DNA of 64,000 nucleotides from Hemerocallis citrina (GCA_017893485.1 CM030358.1:256430477-256494476), one strand, 5' to 3'. Shown: positions 12,804 to 24,998, counted from the first letter of the stretch. A program made the numbers and translations. The notes: generated from the sequence alone by a model not told the origin.

Positions 12804-14493
12804 CGAGACATGCTAGATGGGTAGAGTTCCTACAATAATATTCATATACCATTAGGCACACAAAAGGGATTGATAATAAGGCTGCGGATGCGTTCAGTCG
12901 TTGTCACATGATATTATCTACACTACGCATCGAAATTATTGGTTTTGAGAGATTAAAAGATGAGTATGCCTCCTGCCCAGATTTTTATGAGATCTACACC
13001 TCTTTGAAGGATGGCATCACTCGAGTGATAGATGATTATTTCCTGAAAGATGATTATCTCTTCTATCACTCCAAACTGTGCATTCCTAGCACATCATTAC
13101 GAGAGTATCTTGTTTGGGAATTGCACGCTGGTGGCCTTGCTGGATGCTTTGGGCATAGCAAGATTATTGATACTGTGGAACATAGGTTTTACTGGACGAA
13201 GCTAATGAGAGACTTTGTGAGACTTGTTAACAGATGTCATACATGTCAACTCGCCAAGCAACAAAAACAGAATACAGGCTTGTATACCTCGTTACCTGTT
13301 CCCAGTCGCCCTTGGGAAAATGTGGGTGTGGATTTCGTGTTAGGCTTACCGAAAACACAAAAGAAACACGACTCCATTCTTGTCATCGTGGACCGTTTTT
13401 CTAAAATGACCCACTTCCTCCCATGCTCAAAAACTTTCGATGCATCTTGTGTAGCTCAGATCTTCTTTGATAATATTGTGAAGCTACATGGGTTGCCAAA
13501 AATCATTATGTCTGATAGGGATATAAAATTCACGAGTTATTTTTGGAAGACCCTATGGCACAAAATAGGTACGAAATTAAAGTTCTCTTCAGCATTCCAC
13601 CCACAGTCTAATGGACAAACTGAGGTTGTCAATCGGAGTCTTGGCAATCTGTTGCGTACTCTTGTGGGAGAGAACTTAGGAACATGGAATTTAAAATTAA
13701 CGGTTGCTGAATTTGCTTATAACACATCTAGGAATAGAACCACTAGCATGAGTCCACACGAAGTTGTACATGGTTATCATCCTAGAAAGCCCATAGATCT
13801 TGCCCCCATGTTAGAACATCACCGAGTCTCATAGTCTGCATCTGTATTTGTATCCCGCATTCATGACTTGCATAGAGAAATTTCCAAGAAAATTAATGAG
13901 AATAATTTTAACTATATGTTAAGAGCTGATATTAAAAGGAAATTTAAAACGTTTAATGTGGATGACGAAGTGATGGTTTGGATTCGTCCAGAACAGTTTG
14001 CAGCAGGATCCGTTAAAAATTGAATGCACGTGCTGTAGGCCCATTTAAAATTCTTCATAAAATCAATGATAATGCCTATGTCGTTGACCTTCCTGAAGGT
14101 TTTGGCATAAGTAAAATTTTCAATATTGAGGATATAATACCCTATGAAGGCCCAGAATTTAACCCTAGAAATCCTCTTATAGATGAGTCTACCCTACAGC
14201 CTAGTGGTGAGATTCCCACATTACCCGCACTACCTGATACTAACCCATCGACAGAAGAATTAGATAATATTTTAGATGATCAGATAATCTCTACTAGATA
14301 TGGTGGTATTCATAGGTATTTGGTAAAATGGAAAAACAAGCCGGAGTCGGAGAATACTTGGATAGATCGTGAAGAGCTCCAGCGCTTGGATCCAAACCTT
14401 TTGGAGCACTATGACAGGATGACTGGTTTTGACTCGACTTGGTCGAGCCCTCTCCCACCAGGGGAGAATGATGAGGACATCGATTCAAGATGA
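12804..14493 (+). pseudogene. Chromovirus RNase H end, integrase and chromodomain
   Basis: Integrase would insert the cDNA, and the chromodomain would steer it to marked chromatin. RNase H ends at NKAADAFSRCH (about 12876-12908). The zinc-binding part (LHAGGLAGCFGHSK ... RCHTCQLAK) and catalytic core (GVDFVLGLPK, IMSDRDIKF, HPQSNGQTEVVNRSL) are open from 12908 to 13834, with DDE residues in place. A stop at 13832 and a one-base problem near 14022 break the C-terminal region. The GPF module (VGPFKILHKINDNAYVVDLP, about 14036) and the chromodomain (RYLVKWKNKPESENTWI, about 14318) follow. The frame stops at 14493, 25 bases inside the 3' LTR, at LPPGENDEDIDSR. Confidence 0.93.
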
Positions 14494-15703
14494 TTCGGGC
14501 ATTTCTATCAACGCAGACATTGTCTAGGATAGCTGCTTCATTAGCTTAGGATTTTATTTCAGTACCATATTTGCTTTTCGCAATTATAGCCATATGTAAA
14601 AAAAATGATGCAAATATTTTTGAGATTTTTAGAATATTTTGAGATTTGTATCAAGATTTGTTTTGAGCCTATTTATAGGCCTTGAGATTAATGAGAAGTC
14701 ATGCTATTCTTAATTAAAAAAAATTGTGTTGAAGTTTTTCTCTTCATCTCTCTTTGTGTGATACAATTGAGATCCAATATTAGGTTTGTGATAAACTCTA
14801 AAAATAACCCCAAATTAAACTCTTAAACCCTAATCCCCAAATTAATTTAACCCCAAAACCCTAATTACCCCTCATCCTGTAGCCGCCGCCCTCTTTCCCT
14901 CTACCTGATCGTCTTCTTCCTCCCAAACCCATCTCCCCTTACCACCATCACCCAGCGCCTCCTGCTCTCCCTATCTCCATCCTCTCACCCTCGATCGACC
15001 TCATCTTCATCCTCTTCCTCTCCCATCGAGCCCTCCAAACCCAACATCCCTCCTTCTGCTCGCTGCCCTCGTCTCCACCAGTCGAGCCCCCCCCCCCCCA
15101 TCTCTCTCCTTCCATCGAGCCGCCCACTAGTTCTTTTCCCCTCACAGCGACCCGCCCTGTGGTCACCACCACTGCTCATCCCTCTGTTGTCTTCCCCTGT
15201 GCATCAGCCCGCCGCATCCGCTCACCGACAACCTACCCACCGTTGGTCGTCGTCAGCAAGCCAAGCCGCGAGTTTCTTCGCTTCCGCTCTTACTGTTGTG
15301 GTTGATTGCTGTGTTTTCACTGCTGCCCACCCAAAATCTATGCTGGTTGCTTCAAACTCACGGTATACTCTTTCCACTTTTCAAATATTTGTGTTAAACT
15401 GCTTTATCATCTCTATTATATTATCTGATTTATCTGTCGACCACAAATATTGAGATTGAGTGTTCTACTTGCCTAATTAGAGTACAAATCAATATTGCAT
15501 CTTTTACTTGCTAAGAACGCTTAGGAATTTAATTATTGATTGTTAGAACTGAATTATTAATTGGGCCTGTTAAACTTAACTCAATTCTTAAAAATCCATC
15601 AAACCGATTAATTGTTTAAAATTCTAACTTTGATCCGCACTACATGTTGGTAAAATTAATCCTTTAAGATTCTTGAAAATATTTAGGATTACGTTTTACT
15701 TCA
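14469..15703 (+). repeat. 3' LTR of the chromovirus
   Basis: Starts TGATGAGGACATCG just after the purine-rich 'accaggggagaa' (polypurine tract, which also encodes the end of pol) and ends ...acttca at 15703. It aligns to 5314-6373, with an extra ~190 bp near 15330-15530. Confidence 0.87.
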
Positions 15704-15790
15704 GAAATAGATATGTGACTAACTAGAAAAATTAGAAGCAAACATATGATACAATTGAACCTATACATGATAGTAATAACCATTTTGCAG

Positions 15791-16875
15791 CAAAAGTTTG
15801 AAATCCCTAATGCTCTTGATGGATGGGTCAATAAATCGATTTTGAAGAAATGGAGGGATCACAAGACCTTCTTAAAAGGGAAGTACTATGGCGAGGAGAA
15901 GACTGAGGCCGAAAATGCAAGGTCGGTTCCTTAATGCGTGACTGCACAAGATTAGCAATTTCTTGTCAATTATTGGAAATCAGATAGTGGAAAGGTAATA
16001 ATATTTCGTTGTTTATATATTTCATTGGTGATATATTTTATTGATTTTGGTAAACATAAACATATATTCCGATTATCAAAATTGTATAGAGGAAAGCTGA
16101 AATTGGTCTGAGCAGCCAAAGGCAAATGAAGGTGAAGCATACTACAGGGAGCAGCAGCTTTGCCATTGTGCGAGATGAGCTGGTAATGAATATTTCATTT
16201 TATAGGAAGTATTTTTTTAAAATGGTTTTAAACTTTTTTGGGTAATTTTTGCCTTTATATGATTTAACTACTTCATCTGACTTATATATAGGAAGCGTCA
16301 ATCGAGGGAGAGAGTATCGGCGAGATATATTTATTTGAAACTACCCACCCAAGCATGGATGGGACCTTTCGAGATGAGTTTGCAGCCGAGATAGTGGTAA
16401 ATATGAAACTTTCAAACTAATTTTAATGTGGTATTTAATTTTAGACGTAATTTATTAATATTAATGTTGTTTATGCCTTTTTTTATAGAAGGACGCTAGA
16501 GTGCCATTGCGGAGAGGTCGTCATCTTCTTCAGTAGATCCATTAACGATTCAGCGTGAAGCTATCTCTGATGTGGGGTAGAGAGCGACCCGGTCATGTGC
16601 GGGGAATGGGGTTGGGGCCAACACCCTCATAAGTAAGTTAGAATTGACAGCTGGATTTGAATTAGCAGAACTTTTGATTGTAAGTGGAAGCTGGGATTAA
16701 TATATATCGAATATGTGTTGGATCGCAGGTATTTGGTCGTCGTGCATCTAACTCCGGTCATCCACCCTATCCCGACGTGTTCAAGATGCAGGCAGAGATT
16801 CAAGGCCTGAAAGATATGATTGCTTCTTTACTCTCCCAACAAAATCTCAATGCTGAGAATCCAATACATGGAACA
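15791..16875 (+). pseudogene. CACTA-borne Ptta/En/Spm-type gene, exon remnants
   Basis: Five exon-like blocks with GT..AG borders are visible: 15791-15994 (after ttttgcag, before GTAATA), 16090-16182, 16292-16396, 16489 to about 16630, and 16729-16875. Joined reading gives segments typical of the plant transposase Ptta/En/Spm family (Pfam PF03004, from memory): WVNKSILKKWRDHK, QRQMKVKHTTGSSSFAIV, then THPSMDGTFRDEF, and a coiled-coil-like tail (DVFKMQAEIQGLKDMIASL). Function in transposition is poorly known for this family. Stops at about 15932 and 16534 and frame changes in block four make it a pseudogene. It is interrupted downstream by Tat II (17219). Confidence 0.72.
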
Positions 16876-17218
16876 GTAAGCAATCTGCAAAATTTTATGA
16901 TAGTTTTATTTCTTTAGTTTAGATAGTATTAATGCAAGTATTGAGAAGCTTTGATTTCCATCTTATGGTTTATCATAATAATCAAACACATCCACATTCA
17001 GACAAGGATACAGAGACTATAAGCTATCAACATCCCTTCCTTGCATCTAAATGTTTTGATAGATGTGTCATGTTAACAAACATCCTTTACGCTACTACAC
17101 TGGTTCTATGTTTATGACTGGTTCTATGTTTATGACATACATCACAAGTATACAAATGCATTTATCACAATAAAGCCTCCATCACAGTACCAAGAAACTT
17201 TTCATTCAATTATGTAAC

Positions 17219-17793
17219 TGATATGGGTCAGATGACGTGGCCCCTCCTGGTCCACAGGATCCCCTCAAAAGGTGCCGCACCCCCGATCATCCAGATCTAC
17301 CACATCAGCCCTAAAACCACTCGGGCTCCCGCCACGTCAACCCTAAACCGCCTGGGCTTTCGCCACATCAGACCCACGGGCGACCGAGTCCATACCCAGC
17401 TCCAAACGGGTCCAGACCCGGTTAGCATGGCCTATAAATACCAGGCCCGCTACCCCTTCAAGAGGTAATGAATCTTTCCCCTCTCAAACCTTAGTTATTG
17501 TTACTCCTCTTCAGTGACTAACTAGATCGTCGGAGGGTCTGCCACCGGGACCAACCCCGGTGTTTCTAGACCGAGTGCAGGTACACGAGACCTCTGGATC
17601 CGAGCCTCCAGACCCGAGCTGAGCCTCCAGATCCGAGCCAAGCATTCGATCTCCACCTCACTCCTGCCTAGCCTCAGAGCTGTTCCCTCGGCTGAGGATT
17701 GGGCGTACCATCCGTACCGAAGCTTCTGCAAAAATACAAATCGAGAAGAACTCACACCTGGTGCAGCCACCCCTCCAAAAACAAACCGCATCA
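17219..17793 (+). repeat. 5' LTR of Tat II
   Basis: TGATATGGGTCA ... aaaccgcatca, 575 bp, matching 34628-35201 apart from small indels: about 22 bp around 17385-17410 is absent from the 3' copy. TATA box tataaata at 17433; GC-rich hairpin block at 17527-17565. Reading frames here (17223, 17761) are shadows, except that the gag frame opens upstream of its ATG. Confidence 0.92.
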
Positions 17794-17795
17794 GG

Positions 17796-17813
17796 TTGGC
17801 ACCGTCTGTGGGA
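17796..17813 (+). other. Primer-binding site of Tat II
   Basis: TTGGCACCGTCTGTGGGA lies two bases after the LTR end. This is the form seen in many Tat-group elements; I do not assign the tRNA. The related Tat III has ttgcgtcatctgtggaaa in the same place. Confidence 0.8.
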
Positions 17814-17874
17814 AACCGGTGCGGACACCAGTCCGAGCCCAGCCATCAACGATATCCCGTCAATCCTAGCTCAC

Positions 17875-19330
17875 ATGGCACCCAAGGCCAGGAGAGCTGT
17901 CACCTCTACACGTCGCCAGGACGTCCCTCCTCAGGTCGTCCTTACCAACACTCATGGATCCAACAATCCAAGGATCACCCTCGGACACCAGTCGGGTGCC
18001 TCTCACTCGATCGTACCTGACCTGCACGGGGTCATCCAGAATCGACAGGCAAGCCGAACTAGTGGAGGGGCCGCTTCCAACTCGGCCCCGAACCATCCCA
18101 GACCTTTGCCCCAAGGGCGGGAGCCGACGCTCAGCCGCATCGACCGGAGATCGCCGCCCCAACGTGACCCGGCTGAACGAGCTCCGGTCACCGACCAGGA
18201 GTTCCAAGTCTTTCAGAAAGAGATCATGGAGGCTATCCTAGGGACCCCTGTCAACGAGATGATCCACCACTCTCACTCACGATCGGATGTCGGGGCAAGC
18301 GTGTCGCGCGGCCCGACAATCCCTCCGGAGTATGATGAGGACATCCTCAAATGCCTCCAGGAGATGGAGAACCGCCTCGACCACTTCGGAGCTGGCGGCA
18401 CGAGGCCGGCTCAGGGTCATAGGCCAACCCGACCTCATTCCTCCGCTGCAATCCTACAAGCGAAAAATACCCCGGAATTTCTGACCTCCCCAATTCGAGA
18501 CATATGACGGCGAGGGTGATCTGTTGATCACATGGAGGGTTTCAAGACCCTCATGATGATTCACAGCGCTTCGGATCCCCTCCTGTGCCGTGCTTTCCCT
18601 ACCACCCTCTGGGGCCCAGGCTCGGGAATGGTTCTCCAAGCTCGTCCCTGGCTCACTCTACTCGTTCGATTAGCTGGAGGCCAATTTCCTGGCCCACTTC
18701 GTTACCAGCAGAAAAGCTGAGAAGATGAGCGCGTCCCTACTGCACCTCCGATAGAAGGAAGGAGAGTCCCTCTGGCAGTTCGTCTGGAGATTCACTATAG
18801 AGGCGAGGTCGGTCTCCTCCCTCGATGCCGGGGTCGCATCGGCAGCATTCCGGCATAACGTCCGGCACGGCCAGCTAAAGGCATCCTTAGCAAAGAAGTC
18901 CTCCCCTTGATTTTCCTGACCTTCTCAGCCGGGTCGAAAAGTACATCCCAGCCGAGGAGGCAGTAAATCCAGAAAGAACCAAAGAAGTCCCGGAGAAGGG
19001 AAAGCGAAAGGCCAATGAGGCAGAGCCGGCTAAGAAGGTCCCAAAACATGGGACCGTCACGAAGAGGGTCCCTCCGGTCCCACGCTTCGAGAGGTACACA
19101 CCGCTGACACAAAACGTGTCAACTATCCTCTTAACCATCGAAGACAAGGACCTCGTCCACTTCCCCCCTCGACCGGCCAACAACAAGAAAAGGGATAGGC
19201 AGGTTTTACTGCCGCTTCCACCGAGACAACGGGCACGAAACCGACCACTGCCACTCCCTGAAGGACGAAATAGAGACCCTCATCCAACGGATGTACCTCC
19301 AGGAATTCAAATAAGGAGACGACCAGGATC
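17875..19330 (+). pseudogene. Tat II gag (broken)
   Basis: ATG at 17875 (MAPKARRAVTSTRRQ) opens a 210-codon frame to 18507 with a long basic, proline-rich N-terminal region. The capsid-type gag domain then appears in shifted frames: a TYDGEGD motif near 18509, GFKTLMMIHSASDPLLCRAF (18538), and further on FLAHFVTSRKAEKMSASL (about 18687) and ASAAFRHNVRHGQLKASLAKK (about 18837). Stops near 18672, 18720 and 18753 and several frameshifts break it. A histidine-rich region near 19220 may be the remains of the zinc knuckle. The same domain occurs in Tat III at about 47290-47790. Confidence 0.82.
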
Positions 19331-19338
19331 AAAGGAAC

Positions 19339-20786
19339 ATGAGGAACCGGAGGCCTTCGCCTCCTCCTCGAACACCTAAACCGCGTCCCGAGCCGAACCC
19401 TGAACATGAAGAAACCGAGGGTCGAGCCATCTTGCATTGTGTCCTCGAAGGGCCCATGAGAGGAGAGTCCAGCACTTCCCGCAAGGCGTTCGTCCGAGAG
19501 GTAAATGCCGTCCAGGATCTCCCTTCCCCCCAGGTCCAGCAACTCCCTATCTCCTTCTCAGGGGAAGACCTAGAGGGAGTTAGGCTTCCTCACTGCGATG
19601 CACTCATCATCAGCCTCGGCATGGCTAACTATGAGGCTCGTCGGATCATCGTGGACAATGGGAGCTTGGTGAACATCCTCTTCCTGGAAGCATTCGAGAA
19701 CCTCAAACTCTCCCGGGATAAACTAAAGCAAGCCAGATACACCCTGCACGGGTTCTCTGGAGTCCCGATGCCAATAGAATGGATCGTGACCTTAGACATC
19801 ACCACCGGTATGACCCCTCACAGACGAACGGATTCGATGGACTTCATGGTCGTAAACGTCAAGTCAGCCTACAACGCCATCCTCGGCCGACCGGGGCTCT
19901 GCTCCCTCCAGGCTGTCCCCTCGGCCTACCACCAAAAGCTGAAATTCCCCACCAAGTCAGGGTCGGAGTCATTCGAGGAAACCAAGAAGCAGCACGGTCG
20001 TGCTACAAAATGGCAGTCGGGGGCGGTGTGTTTCCCCTGGATGCCGTCGAGCTACAGCCCGAGAGAAGCCAGCCAAAACCTGAGCCGACGGACGAACTAG
20101 AGGAAGTCTCGTTCAAGACAGGGGACGTATTGAAGTGGTTCCGAGTGAGCTGCTCCCTCGCTCCCAGCCTCAAATCTGACCTGATCGACTGCATTCACCG
20201 TAATGTTGACCTTTTTGCCTGGAAGCCCTCCGATATGCCCGGAATCGCCGAAGACCTGATCATGCACAAACTCAGCGTGATCCCCGGCTCGAAGCCTATC
20301 GTCCAAAAGCAACATAAGTTCGCCCCGGAAAGGCAGCAGGCGGTGAAAGCGGAGGTGGACAAACTCTTGTCTGCTCGTTTCATACAGGAGGTCAGCTATC
20401 CTGAGTGGCTGGCGAACGTCGTGATGGTCAGAAAAGCGAGCAGGAGCTGGAGGATCTGCATAGACTTTACTGACCTCAACAAGGCATGCCCCAAAGACCC
20501 GTTCCCTCTCCCCAGCATCGACGCTCTGATCGACGCAATATCGGGTCACGAGCTCCTTTCTTTCATGGACGCCTTTTCAGGCTACAACCAGATCCGAATG
20601 TACCCCCCTGATATAGCCAAGACTTCCTTTGTCACAGACCAAGGTCTTTATTGCAACCGGATTATGCCTTTTGGGCTAAAGAACGCCGGTGCTACTTATC
20701 AGAGACTCATCAACCAAGTCTTCAAAGACCAAATCGATCGCAACATGGAGGTATATGTCGACGACATGCTCCTCAAGAGCCAGTGA
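19339..20786 (+). pseudogene. Tat II protease and reverse transcriptase
   Basis: Protease: ARRIIVDNGSLVNILF (about 19636) with DNG where DSG/DTG is usual for the catalytic motif, so activity is doubtful. The frame shifts between 19339-20100 and the RT frame (19779-20786). RT is well preserved: LLSARFIQEVSYPEWLANVV, ICIDFTDLNKACPKDPFPLP, LLSFMDAFSGYNQIRM, MPFGLKNAGATYQRLI and the active-site box VYVDDMLLKS at about 20754-20783. ACPKDPFPLP and GATYQR are typical of plant Tat/Athila RTs. A stop at 20784 ends this frame. Confidence 0.92.
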
Positions 20787-21500
20787 GGCCAGGACCACGT
20801 CGCCGACCTGGAAGAAGCCTTTGGGGACCTTTGGACCCACAATATGAGACTCAATCCGGCGAAGTGTGCATTCGGCGTCTCGTCGGGAAAATTCCTCGGG
20901 TTCGTCGTTAGCCAGCTGCGGCATCGAGGAGAACCCCGAGAAAATCCAGGCCATAATAGACATGGCCTCCACTAGAAACACCAAGGAATTCCAGAGGCTC
21001 ACGGGAAGACTGGCAGCCATTGGCCATTTCCTCTCCAAGTCCGAAGATAAGTCCCTCCCATTCTTCAAGGCTTTGTGCAGAACCAGAGGCTTCGAGTGGG
21101 GTACTCAGCAACAAGAGGCGTTCGTCCAATTGAAAGAGTACCTCGACAACCCTCCTCTCCTCAGCAAGCCCGAACCAGGTGAGCCACTCTGGCTTTATCT
21201 TTCGGCCTCAGAAAATGTGCTCAGTCTGTCTTCGTCCGAGAAGAAGACGGAGTCCAGAAGTCGCTATACTACGTGAGAAAGGTTCTGCTCGCAGCCGAGA
21301 CCAGATACTTAAAAATGGAGAAGGTAGCATATGCCTTGGTCATGGCCGCGCGGAAGATCCATCCCTATTTCTAGGCACATTCAATTCAAGTGCTCACAGA
21401 TCAGCCTCTGAAGGCCGTGCTCTACAAGCCCGAGTGCTCCGGATGACTAGTCAAGTGGTCGATCGAGCTCAGTCAATACAACATTATCTACAAGCCAAGG
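20787..21500 (+). pseudogene. Tat II RT connection and first RNase H
   Basis: Continues pol after the stop at 20784: NMRLNPAKCAFGVSSGKFLGFVV-like reading in shifted frames (20842-20910), then IEENPEKIQAIIDMAS, FQRLTGRLAAIGHFLSKS and FEWGTQQQEAFVQLKEYL (20920-21150). The RNase H that follows (WLYLSASENVLS) is broken by frameshifts from about 21215; its usual catalytic residues cannot be followed. In Tat elements this first RNase H is often decayed or dispensable. Confidence 0.75.
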
Positions 21501-21539
21501 ACGGCCATCAAAGGGCAGGCCCTTCACCGAGTTCATTAC

Positions 21540-21975
21540 GGAATGCACCAGACGTGGGAAGTTTACGTCGACGGGTCCTCCTGCGAAGCGGGGAGTGGTG
21601 CGAGCACCATTCTGCGAGGCCCTGATTGTTTCCTCCTTCAATATTGCCTCCACCTCAACTTCCCAGCCTCTAACAATGAGGCTGAGTATGAGGCCATAAT
21701 TACCGGGCTCACCTTGGCGCACCAGGAAGGCGCCAGACAGATCAGGGCCTTTAGCAACTCTCAGCTAGTGGTCAATCAGATCACTAGAGAGTACGTGGTC
21801 CGTGATGATCGGATGATCAGGTACTTGGCCGTGGTCCAGTGACTATTGGCATCCTTTGATGCATCCACAGTCATAAGGATCCTCTGAGAGCAGAATGCCC
21901 AGGCCGACGCTCTGTCAAAGTTAGCTTCCTCGTCCTTCGAGGGTCTCGACCGCACCATCCTGATCGAAGTACTCC
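21540..21975 (+). pseudogene. Tat II archaeal-like RNase H (aRNH)
   Basis: The segment WEVYVDGSSCEAGSGAS (about 21556), NNEAEYEAIITGLTLA (about 21673) and FSNSQLVVNQI (about 21751) matches the second, plant/archaeal-type RNase H found after the normal one in Tat-group pol. It would remove the RNA strand during cDNA synthesis. The first two catalytic acids (D of VDGSS, E of NEAEYEA) are present; the third (D of SDSQL) is asparagine here, which should disable it. A stop follows at 21841, then QADALSKLASSSF in frame with later pol. Confidence 0.88.
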
Positions 21976-23295
21976 TAAAGCCGAGTACTAACCTCCCCGA
22001 GACCCTCTGCATCGAAGACGGAGCTCATCCTGACGATTGGACCACTCCCATCAAGAAGTTTCTAATCAAAGGAGAGCTCCCCGAAGACCGAGCCGAGGGA
22101 AGACGGATCAGGGTCCGTTCAGAAAGGTTCGCCATGATCGGCGAGACCCTCTTCAAAAGGTCATACACCACGATGGATGGAAGACCCTATCTCCGCTACT
22201 TAACCCCCGACAAAGCAAAGTATGCTCTCAAGGAGCTCCATGAGGAAATTGGCAGATGCCATATGGGAAGTCGATCGCTTGCGTGAAAGGCTCTGAATCA
22301 TGGGTACTACTGGCCCATAATGCTCCAAGACGCCCTGGCCATGGTAAAGAAGTGTGGCCCCTGCCAAAGGTTCTCACCGGTGAAAAGAGCTCTGCAAGCA
22401 AACCTCCGCTCCCGGGCCAGTCCCACTCCCTTTGCTATGTAGGGGATGGATCTGGTAGGCCCATTTCCAAAGGCAACAGGGCCAAAGAAAGTTTCTCATA
22501 GTGGCGATCGACTACTTCACGAAGTGGATCGAGGTCGAGCCTCTGGCCACGGTCACCGAGCAGCAAAACCAACAATTTTTCTGGAAATACATCATCTGCC
22601 GATTCGGTATTCCATAAGTACTCATCACAGATAATGGGACTCAATTCGCGGGTAAGAATTTCCGAAAGTTCTGCGAGGATGTCAGAATCCAGTAGCGATT
22701 TTCTTTAGAATGCCACCCGTAGTCAAACGGCCAGGCCGAGAATGTGAACTGCCAGGTTCTTGACGGTCTCAAGAAACGACTTGATAACTCTTCCAAGGGA
22801 TTATGGGTCGACGAGCTGCCGAGTGTTCTCTGGGCCCACCGAACGACGAAGAGAATCCCCACGAGAGAGTCGCCATTCAATCTGACATACGGCACGGAGG
22901 CCGTGATCCCCCTGGAGATCGAGCTCCCTTCGCCCCGGATCATGGCCTTCGAGGAAGCAAGCAACTCGGCACAGTTACGTGTCGACCTAGATCTCATATA
23001 TGAGGTCAAGGAGAAGTCTGCCATCAGAAGGAACACCTACTAGCAGAGGATCAAAAGGTTCTACAATAAAAAGGTGTGTCCCACCAACATCAAGTTGGGG
23101 GACCTCGTCCTCCGGAAGCTGGCGGTGTCCAACCCCGACCAAAAGAGGAAATGGCCCCAAACTAGGAAGGCCCATACAAGGTATCTGAGGTCGTCCGCCC
23201 AGGCACGTACTGCCTAACCGACCCAGAAGGCAAGACTGTCAAGAGGCCCTGAAACGCGGAGCACCTCATCAAATTCCTAGAAGGGGAGGGTTAGC
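21976..23295 (+). pseudogene. Tat II integrase
   Basis: Zinc-binding part: LHEEIGRCHMGSRSLA and MVKKCGPCQRF (about 22231-22375). Core: GMDLVGPFPKATG (22444) with the first D, then after a frameshift the KWIEVEPLATVTEQQ reading, ITDNGTQFAGKNFRKFCED (22625) with the second D, and SNGQAENVNCQVLDGLKKRL (22726) with E. The downstream WAHRTTKRIPTRESPFNLTYG box is open to 23043. Stops at 22285, 22441, 22618, 22696, 22726 and 23041 and several frameshifts inactivate it. Pol ends about 23290. Confidence 0.9.
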
Positions 23296-23399
23296 CTCTT
23301 CACCCAATGTAAATGATGAAAAATGTAATCGGCATGTCGTGCCTTATTTTTGTAAAGTTCAAGTATGTTGTAATTATACCGGCTTTCTTAAAACAAGCT

Positions 23400-23870
23400 T
23401 TGGCTTCGTATCAGCTTTCTTTAAAGAACACGTTTCGGGCTCGACACTCGGAAGAAACCGCGAGCCACAGAAAGCTTCTCTTACAAGCTTAGGGCTCGGC
23501 GCTCGAAAGAAACCGCGAGCCACAAAAAAGGCTTCCCTTACAAGCTTAATGCTCGAGGCTCGGATAAAACCGCGAGCCACAAAAAGCTTCTCTTACAACC
23601 TTAGGGTTCGGCGCTCGGAAGAAACCGCGAGCCACAAAAAAGCTTCCCTTACATGCTTAACGCTCGAGGCTCGGATGTCACCGCGAGCCACAAAAAGCTT
23701 CCCTTACAAGCTTAACCCTCAATGCTCGGATGTCACCGCGAGCCATAAAATGCTTCTCTTACAAGCTTAGAGCTCGGTGCTCGGATGTCACCGCGAGCCA
23801 CAAAAAACAATCCTCTTACAAACTCGGGGCTCGGCCCCCAGACGGTGCCTCGAGCAAGAAGAAAAAATAT
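23400..23870 (+). repeat. 55-60 bp tandem array after Tat II pol
   Basis: About eight units at roughly 23428, 23489, 23548, 23603, 23660, 23714, 23769 and 23824, each with 'gctcgg...accgcgagcc' forming a short hairpin, followed by 'acaaaaagcttcccttacaagctta'-type spacer. The same hairpin core recurs in the array at 33400-34140, on the other side of the antisense gene. Confidence 0.9.
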
Positions 23871-23888
23871 ATGTCACCGGATTCTCTA

Positions 23889-24998
23889 AGGTATGGGGGC
23901 TCGGCATCTACCTCGGGCATGGTCTGGGCTTGTTCAAGCCCATCAACCTATGCACTCGGCGGTAACCGCCCGCTACACCCATGCTATCTACCCGAGAATA
24001 GAGATGGGGGCTCTTCGTCAACCTCGAACAAGGCATTTGGCTTTTTTCCAAGCCACAGAACCTTTACACTCGGTGATGGCCTTCAGCTACGCCCATCACC
24101 AGCTTTTCTAAGGTATGGGGACTCGACATCTGCCTCGGGCATGGTTTGGGCTTGTTCAAGCCCATCAACCTATGCACCCGGTGGCAACCGCCAGCTACAC
24201 CTGTGCTATCTACCTGAGAACAGGGATGGGGGCTCGTCGTCGACCTCGAGCAAGGTGTTTGGCTTTTTTCAAAGCCACGTGACCTTTACACTCGGTGACG
24301 ACCTTCAGCTACGCCCATCACCAGCTTCTCTAAGGTATGGGGGCTCGGCATCTGCCTCGGGCATGGTTTGGGCTTGTTCAAGCCCATTAACCTATGCGCC
24401 CGGTGGCAACCGCCAGTGACACCCGTGCTATCTACCTGAGAACAGTGATGGGGGCTCGTCGTCGATCTCGAGCAAGGCATTTGGCTTTTTTCAAAGCCAC
24501 GCGACCTTTACACTCGGTGACGACCTTCAGCTACGCCTATCACTGGCTTCTCTAAGGTATGGGGGCTCGACATCTGCCTCGGGCATGGTTTGGGCTTATT
24601 CAAGCCCATCAACCTATGCGCTCGGTGGCAACCGCCAGCTACACCCTTGCTATCTACCTAAGAACAGGGATGGGGGCTCGTCGTCGACCTCGAGCAAAGC
24701 ATTTGGCTTTTTTCAAAGCCACGTGACCTTTACGCTCGGTGACGACCTTCAGCTACGCCCATCTTCGGCTTCTCTAAGGTATGGGGGCTCGGCATCTGCC
24801 TCGGGCATGGTTTGAGCTTGTTCAATCCCATCAACCTATGCGCTCGGCGGCAACCACCATCCACACGCATGCTATCTACCCGAGAAAAGGTGTGGGGGCT
24901 CGTCGTCGACCCCGAGCAAGGCATTGGCTTTTTTCAAAACAACACGACCTTTACACTCGGTGATGACCTTTAGCTACGCCCACACTATCCGTCAAGAC
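23889..24998 (+). repeat. 222-bp tandem array, five units, constant length
   Basis: 'aggtatggggg(c/a)ctcg' starts at 23889, 24111, 24333, 24555 and 24777: exactly 222 bp each time, with substitutions but no net indels. 222 is 74 codons, so one plus-strand frame runs through all five units with only two stops (about 24418 and 24816), giving a 229-codon frame at 23730-24419. The fifth unit decays at its end. Confidence 0.95.

Larger units (their letters stand above)
5314..15703 (+). mobile_element. Ty3/gypsy chromovirus with chromodomain (degenerate)
   Basis: LTRs at 5314-6373 and 14469-15703 flank gag, protease, RT, RNase H, integrase with a GPF module, and a chromodomain. Target duplication is gaaac (5309-5313) on the left and gaaat (15704-15708) on the right, 4 of 5 bases. 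The protease and flanking sequence resemble the Galadriel branch more than CRM or Reina, but I cannot settle the lineage by eye. It is inserted in the CACTA element and is itself interrupted by a solo LTR at 9717-12803. Frameshifts and stops occur in gag, after protease, in RT and in integrase. Confidence 0.9.
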
